DNA from: Mycocentrospora acerina
Taxonomy: Eukaryota; Ascomycota; Dothideomycetes; Pleosporales
Direction of reading: 5' to 3'
Assembly (NCBI GenBank): GCA_022701365.1
Contig: JAKUHH010000290.1
Location: forward strand, 1-64,000
Length of the DNA: 64,000 nucleotides
A program made the translations under genes and the position numbers. Below are positions 59,048 through 64,000 of this stretch, piece after piece. Numbering within the stretch: the first letter of the stretch is position 1; every line of letters starts with the position of its first letter. The notes under the pieces were generated by a model. The model saw nothing but the letters and a program-made list of their open reading frames with translations, was not told where the DNA came from and did not search any database.

Positions 59048-61402
59048 TCACCGACTGAATAGGCCACTGCCAATTCCAAGACCGTTGCGCTGTGTCAACG
59101 GTGCTCGACCCGGCCCCGGAGGACCTGTTGGCATACCTGGAGCGTTTAGCGGTCGGGCACCACCCCACCGCTGCTCATCTGGATGGGCTCCAATTTGCTG
59201 CTGTGCAGGACTTGACATCGCCCCATATGGTTCTCTCCCTATCACTCCAACATGTCGAGGAAGGGAGCCAGACGACTCATATATTGGCAGATCAAGAGGG
59301 TACTTTCTCTGTAGCACTGGCGACTCTGAATCAGCTAGACGGCCATTCATGTTGTGTATTGTAGACGAGTGGGGGTTTGAATTAGCCTCGATAGTGGAGG
59401 CAGAGCCGTTTGTCGCGTTCAAATCTACTATTCTCCGTTGGCCAGCGGGCGTCTGGTAGTTCGATAATCGGGATGGTCCTGGGGCATAACGGGACTCTTG
59501 ATGAGATGGATGTCGCGGGTTTGCCCAGGGAGTGCTCTCAAGGAACTGCTCCTCTGCTGCTGCCTCATCTACTGCAGTTGTCCGATTGTAAGTTCGGAAG
59601 GAGGGCGGAGCTGGAGGCACAGCTGGACGAGTCGCGATCTGCAGCGCCGAATCAGCTGCTGGTTCAGAAAGCAGACGCATTCAGTAAACTTACCTTCATT
59701 GCTCGAAGATCGTCGTCGATGTCCGAGGGGCGTGCAGCACTAATATCTGGCGCTGCTGGAAATCCAACATACTTTGCGACCCCAGACAAAATGGAAACCT
59801 CAAGGTTATACGCTGTCTGATGCTTGATCTGGTCCGATCGCTTCTCAGGAAGTTTAATCATGTAATCCGTTTCGTCGTTACCAAGAGTTCTTCTTCCTCT
59901 TTGCAGCTCGCATACCCGGCGATTACATTCCTCGAGTATGTCTTCCCTGATGTGTCGCACTGTTTGGAAATATTGACTATGCATCTGATGTCGCTGTGCT
60001 GTTGTTATGACCTCCAGATTTTTCTGCTTATACTCCAACAGTGTCGTCTCATATGTGATTTTCTCGGATCGTCGATCGTCGATGCATTTGATCATTGCAA
60101 GATATTCAGGGTGAACACAACTCGGTTGCTTAAGCATCTCGAGTTCCCGTTCGTACTGCGCTATCTGCTCGTCGCAGAGTCTGTACACAGTCAGCATATG
60201 TTGCGCAATTGTGAATGTGAAGTGCCAAGAATGTACTTACTTCTCACGGAAGATCTTGAACTTTTTCTCGATTTTCGCAAGTTCATCAATCGCGCTTTTT
60301 TTCTTGGAGACTGTTGCATAGCATGTTAGCATGAAAGTACCCTCGAAGTATGCATACACTAACCTTCTTCGTCGAGAGTTGCACTGTCTCCTTCGTCGTT
60401 TTCACCCTCGCCCTCGCCTTCTTGAGCATCAGCGTCCATTATAGCTGTGCTGTACGCATAGCTCGCATCTTCTGCTTTCCGCTTTCCTCTTCTACCGCCT
60501 TTTCGTGGCTTCGTGTGTTTCGCAACAGTCGCCAATCCGCTAATGGTCTCTGCTGCAATATTTGCTTGCCGTTCCTCAAGCTCAACTTCTTCATGGGCGA
60601 GTTGCGACAGGTGCTCTTCGGCGATGTCGAGTTCTTCATCGGCTTCTAACTGCTCGGGGCTGTCAGGTGCGTTTTCAGGCCTGCCATTGAGCGCGAGGCT
60701 CTTAGCAGCTCCACTTCGTTTTCGTGCAGGTGCGTCTTCTTGCTCCTCGACAGGACTTCCTTCTATGCTAGTCCTCTTCCGCTTCTTGCCCGCATACTCG
60801 AGATTCGCAGCCTCAGAGGCTGCAACAAGAGATAGTGAGTGAAGAGGGTTGTCCGCATCGACTGCCTCGCCTATTGTTGCGTTGTCTGTGACGTCGGAAG
60901 GTGTGGGCGGGGCGGATTCTTCGTGATGAGCCAGCTTCGATTGTATCAATTGACCCGATGTCCTCCCATACGCCAGCTCAGATGTCAATGACGTATCCGT
61001 AGCCGTGCGCCTGAGTTTTCGCGGTGTGTGCTCCAATCGCTCCGTCTCCGCCTCTGAATCATCGTCATCATCGTCATCATTGAGAGTTGCTGCTCTTAAC
61101 CGCGGCGTGGGTTCAGACTCGTCGTCAGACGCGTCTCCCAGCTCGCTTAAGCTACTGGATCTGTTGTCCGCCATGTCGTCAAAGTCCATCATAGGCGCTT
61201 GAATCGCGGGTCGCGTAGAAGGGATCATGCTTGGCGCCGGGGGTGCAGGGAGGTTCGTGGAGACGATCGAGATGGGTTCTTGTAGTGCCGGTACCGACTG
61301 TGAGAGGGACTCTGTGGTTTCCTGTATCGTCGAGGAAGCTTCTTGTGCGGCTGGTTCGGGTAGCTGCGACCATGCGGACCGCGGCATTGGGTTGCCCATC
61401 AT
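59048..61402 (-). CDS. Sds3/Dep1-like subunit of Rpd3L histone deacetylase complex
   Basis: Four exons: 60364-61402, 60241-60310, 59694-60180 and 59048-59638 (728 aa), introns 53, 60 and 55 bp. The N-terminal ~340 residues are acidic and Ser/Pro-rich, with aspartate runs and basic KKRKR patches (nuclear signals). The conserved Sds3-like domain spans about 350-480: AIDELAKIEKKFKIFREKL, a long coiled coil with YERELEML, CIDDRRSEKI, and an HIREDILEECNRRV helix. Sds3 and Dep1 are scaffold subunits that hold the Rpd3/HDAC with Sin3 at repressed promoters. The C-terminus is Pro/Arg/Gly-rich. The acidic N-terminus makes Dep1 slightly more likely than Sds3. The start at 61402 has two ATGs; an upstream exon (acceptor TTCCCAG just before) is possible. 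Confidence 0.8.
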
Positions 61403-62171
61403 ACTGGGAATGAGCGAAGACGTTGTTCTGCGTTAACGGATTAGAGTCGAGACTATGGCAGACGTGGCTGGTGGAGGCACTGGGTCGTCGTGTGTCTCCG
61501 CAGCTCAATCGGCGCCTCGGTTGACGCAACAGCTCAGCAGAGCATCGCCGAGCCTCGAAAAGTCGCGAAAACGACAAACGAGAAGCTCCTGTATGAGATT
61601 TTGGTGACGTACTATCGTGCGCGCGAGAAGACTGTTCCAGGCGTCCAGACACCAACGAGTGTTGCTCTTAGAGTCGTGCGCTCATGCGCTCGCGCAGCAA
61701 AGGGTGTCAACTTGCGCCCAGCAGCGTGGATGCGCTCTGTCGGTGAGATTCGAACGCCTACGGCGATCGCGGGCTGGCGTGGGATGTAGAGGGGGCCGAA
61801 CGCGGCGGGAAGGCAGAATTTGGAGAGAGGTGGTCGTCGAGGGAAGGCGTGGGGACGTTGCTGGCAGGAGCGACGCAGTAGCAGGTCTGGGAGACGTGCA
61901 GGAGAAGCAAGGGCAGGTACACGGCGCCAAAAGCACGCGGAGACGGCGAGGAGAAGAGCGGGAGGAGGCGTCGAGGCGTCGAGGGTCCCTCGCAGGCGGG
62001 TTGTTGACTGCCGACACCTTCTTGCGAATGACCGACTGCAGTGCAGGGCCGCACCTGCCCTCCGAAAGATCGGCCCATGCCATTCCTGGCTAGCGCGGCT
62101 ACCGCGTTTTGTCTCCACCAAAACTTTTGTTCGCAGCTTGCTGAGGGCGAACGACCAACTCCACAGTCACA
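61403..62171. promoter_or_regulatory. Divergent DEP1-like / NOP12 intergenic region
   Basis: 769 bp, GC-rich. Many long open frames overlap on both strands (for example 61612-62121 minus and 61617-62093 plus), all without domains. It must contain both promoters. Specific elements were not identified. Confidence 0.5.
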
Positions 62172-63884
62172 ATGGCCAAATCAAAGGACAAGCGCCCCGC
62201 CAAGCCCGAGTCGCAGAAGAAGAGCGACAAATCGTTCATCGCCGTCGACAAGAAGGCTTTTGACCCTTCACTGTCGTCGCTGTTTGCGAGTAGTGTACGT
62301 TTTCACCAGCTGCAGGATGTTTCAGGCAGCGTGAGGCGTGTGTGACGGTGCTAACTAGATGTGCAGGCCGGTCCCGTGCAGGCTCCTCCCAAATCGCGAT
62401 ACCAGAGTACTACGCCGAAGCGCCCTGCAAAGGACTCCCCCGAGCAAGAGGAAGTAGATGATGAGGAATTGAGCGAACTGTCAGACGCTGATTCTTCAGA
62501 CGATGAAGAGGCGTCAGAAGGCGAAGATGAAGACGACAGCTCGTCTGAGGAAGAGCAGTCAGAGTCAGAGAATGAGGCTGTGTTGGCAAAACTGCGAGAG
62601 TCAATGCTAGCTGGAGAGACAGACAAGCCGAACAAGAAGCGCAAGCGAGGCGGCAAGGAGGAGATTGAGGAGGCGTACATGCGCAAGCTGGCTCGTGAGG
62701 AGGAGAAGGACGAGGAGAAGAGGCAGAAGAAGCGCAAGACCAAAGACTTGTCAGACGAGGATGAGGACGAGGATGAAGAAGACGAGGAAGACTCCGACTC
62801 TGACGAAGAAATGAAGGACGATGCCCCAGAGAAACCTGCGGAGAAGGAGGATGAGGAGGAATTCACGATACCCAAGCACGAGTCGCTGGGAGAGACGGAC
62901 GAAAGGAACGCGCAAGAAATCGACAAAGCTGCGCGCACCGTCTTCCTCAGCAACGTGTCTAGCGAATGCATCAACTCCAAAGCTGCCGAGAAGGCCCTCA
63001 AGAAGCACCTCGAGTCCTTCATTGCCGATCTAGCAGACCACACTCCGCCCCACAAGGTTGAGTCTATCCGTTTCCGCTCTACAGCCTTCGGAAGCAACCT
63101 ACCCAAACGCGCTGCCTTTGCAAAGAAAGAGATTATGGACTCCACCACCAAGAGCACAAACGCGTACGCTGTCTACTCCACCAAGCTTGCAGCCCTCAAG
63201 GCTGTGAGGAAGCTAAACGGCACTGTTCTTCTCGACCGTCATCTCCACGTCGACTCTGTCGCGCATCCCGCAAAGGTTGACCACCGTCGCTGTGTCTTTG
63301 TCGGCAACCTTCCGTTCGTCGACGAACGACCCCAAGCCCCTGACTCGGACAAGCCTGACAAAAAGAGGCCCTCGTCCGACGTCGAGGAAGGTCTCTGGGT
63401 ACACTTCGCCAAGGCCGGCACAATAGAGAGCGTGCGCGTAGTCCGCGACGCACAAACCCGTATCGGCAAAGGCTTCGCTTACGTTCAGTTTGTCGATGAG
63501 AACGGCGTCGAAGCAGCGCTCCAACTCAATGAGAAGATGTACCCGCCTATGCTTCCCCGCAAGCTGCGCGTTACGCGCTGCAAGCAAGAGAAGAAGAAGG
63601 ACAAGCCAAGGGGCCCACCACCTTCCAAGAAGACCAATAGCGTATACAATGCCAAGATTTCGGGCGAGGAGAGGTCCAAGCAGGGTCGTGCGCAGGCCAT
63701 GTTGGGCAAGGTGGCGGCGGCAAAGACCAAGGAGGCGTTTGTATTTGAGGGACACCGTGCAAGTGAGAAGCAGGGTAAGAGCGGGTTGAAATTTAGTGGC
63801 GCGAAAAAGTCGGCAGCAAAGAAGGGGCCAAACGGAAGGAAGAGCAGAAGTTCGACGTGGAAGAAGACTGGGGGTAAGAAGTAG
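62172..63884 (+). CDS. NOP12: Nucleolar RNA-binding protein Nop12
   Basis: Exons 62172-62294 and 62367-63884 (546 aa), intron 72 bp with a CTAAC branch site. The start is MAKSKDKRPAK and basic. An acidic Ser/Asp/Glu region with interspersed KKRKR follows. RRM1 begins ARTVFLSNVSSECI and is long, with the SIRFRSTAFGS segment; RRM2 has RCVFVGNLPF and GKGFAYVQF. The C-tail is Lys/Gly/Ser-rich (GRKSRSSTWKKTGGKK). This order matches Nop12, which acts in the nucleolus on 5.8S/25S rRNA maturation at low temperature in yeast. RRM1 has a divergent RNP1. Family and order are clear. Confidence 0.92.
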
Positions 63885-64000
63885 ACGTGGGTGTAAATGG
63901 ATTCGAGTAGGGTTTCGCCGTGTAGCAAAATGAAGAATGGAAGTGCAGTTTCGTATCAGCTTGCAAGATGAACCACATGGACATTATGATCCTCACTGTT
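63885..64000. other. 3' flank of NOP12
   Basis: 116 bp to the window edge; contains the NOP12 3' UTR. Nothing else seen. Confidence 0.5.

Noticed and set aside
61744..61760. TTCGAA-containing segment that resembled a tRNA T-loop
   Set aside because: The flanking bases do not form the five-pair T-stem, and no acceptor or anticodon arm can be drawn.
61612..62121. Long frames on both strands between the DEP1-like gene and NOP12
   Set aside because: Open on many frames because of GC-rich, stop-poor composition; sits in the shared promoter of two real genes.

Overview
The window is chromosomal DNA of a filamentous ascomycete, most likely a Dothideomycete (Pleosporales-like). This rests on short GT-AG introns (mostly 40-100 bp), single-copy eukaryotic housekeeping genes on both strands, a fungus-type VPS10, PMT4, Nop12 and PEX5, and a 2EXR-like protein at the left edge. 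The species cannot be named from sequence alone. I place 22 protein-coding genes; most needed splicing by eye, and for the multi-exon genes the exon lengths add up in frame. I recognised no tRNA, rRNA, CRISPR or transposon.

Layout. 0-10 kb: an edge-truncated 2EXR-like gene, a newly assembled three-exon gene with a Mis18/Yippee-like zinc domain, coiled coils and an AT-hook (1540-4943, minus), a REX1-type RNA exonuclease and an NAPE-PLD-type metallo-hydrolase. 10-20 kb: a secreted RNase T2, a mitochondrial-type two-RRM protein whose start codon is split by an intron, PEX5 and AMP deaminase. 20-27 kb: RPT1 and CCT4 diverging from one promoter, a microsatellite-rich gap, and a Ser/Arg-rich protein of unknown function. 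29-42 kb: an ELMO/LMO1-like protein divergent from a small Cys-rich protein, PMT4, a YEA4-like nucleotide-sugar transporter, CDC55 (PP2A B subunit) divergent from RPL3. 42-56 kb: SDH1, a subtilase alone in a gene-sparse stretch, and VPS10. 59-64 kb: a Dep1/Sds3-like Rpd3L subunit divergent from NOP12.

There is no operon or obvious biosynthetic cluster. Neighbours are housekeeping genes joined by short intergenic regions, several divergent (RPT1/CCT4, ELMO/Cys-rich, CDC55/RPL3, DEP1-like/NOP12). Larger empty stretches flank the secreted protease and lie downstream of the DEP1-like gene. The most notable items are the Mis18-like gene, whose zinc domain is scattered over exons separated by unusually long introns, and the RRM gene in which splicing both creates the start codon and removes a start-stop ATGTAA.
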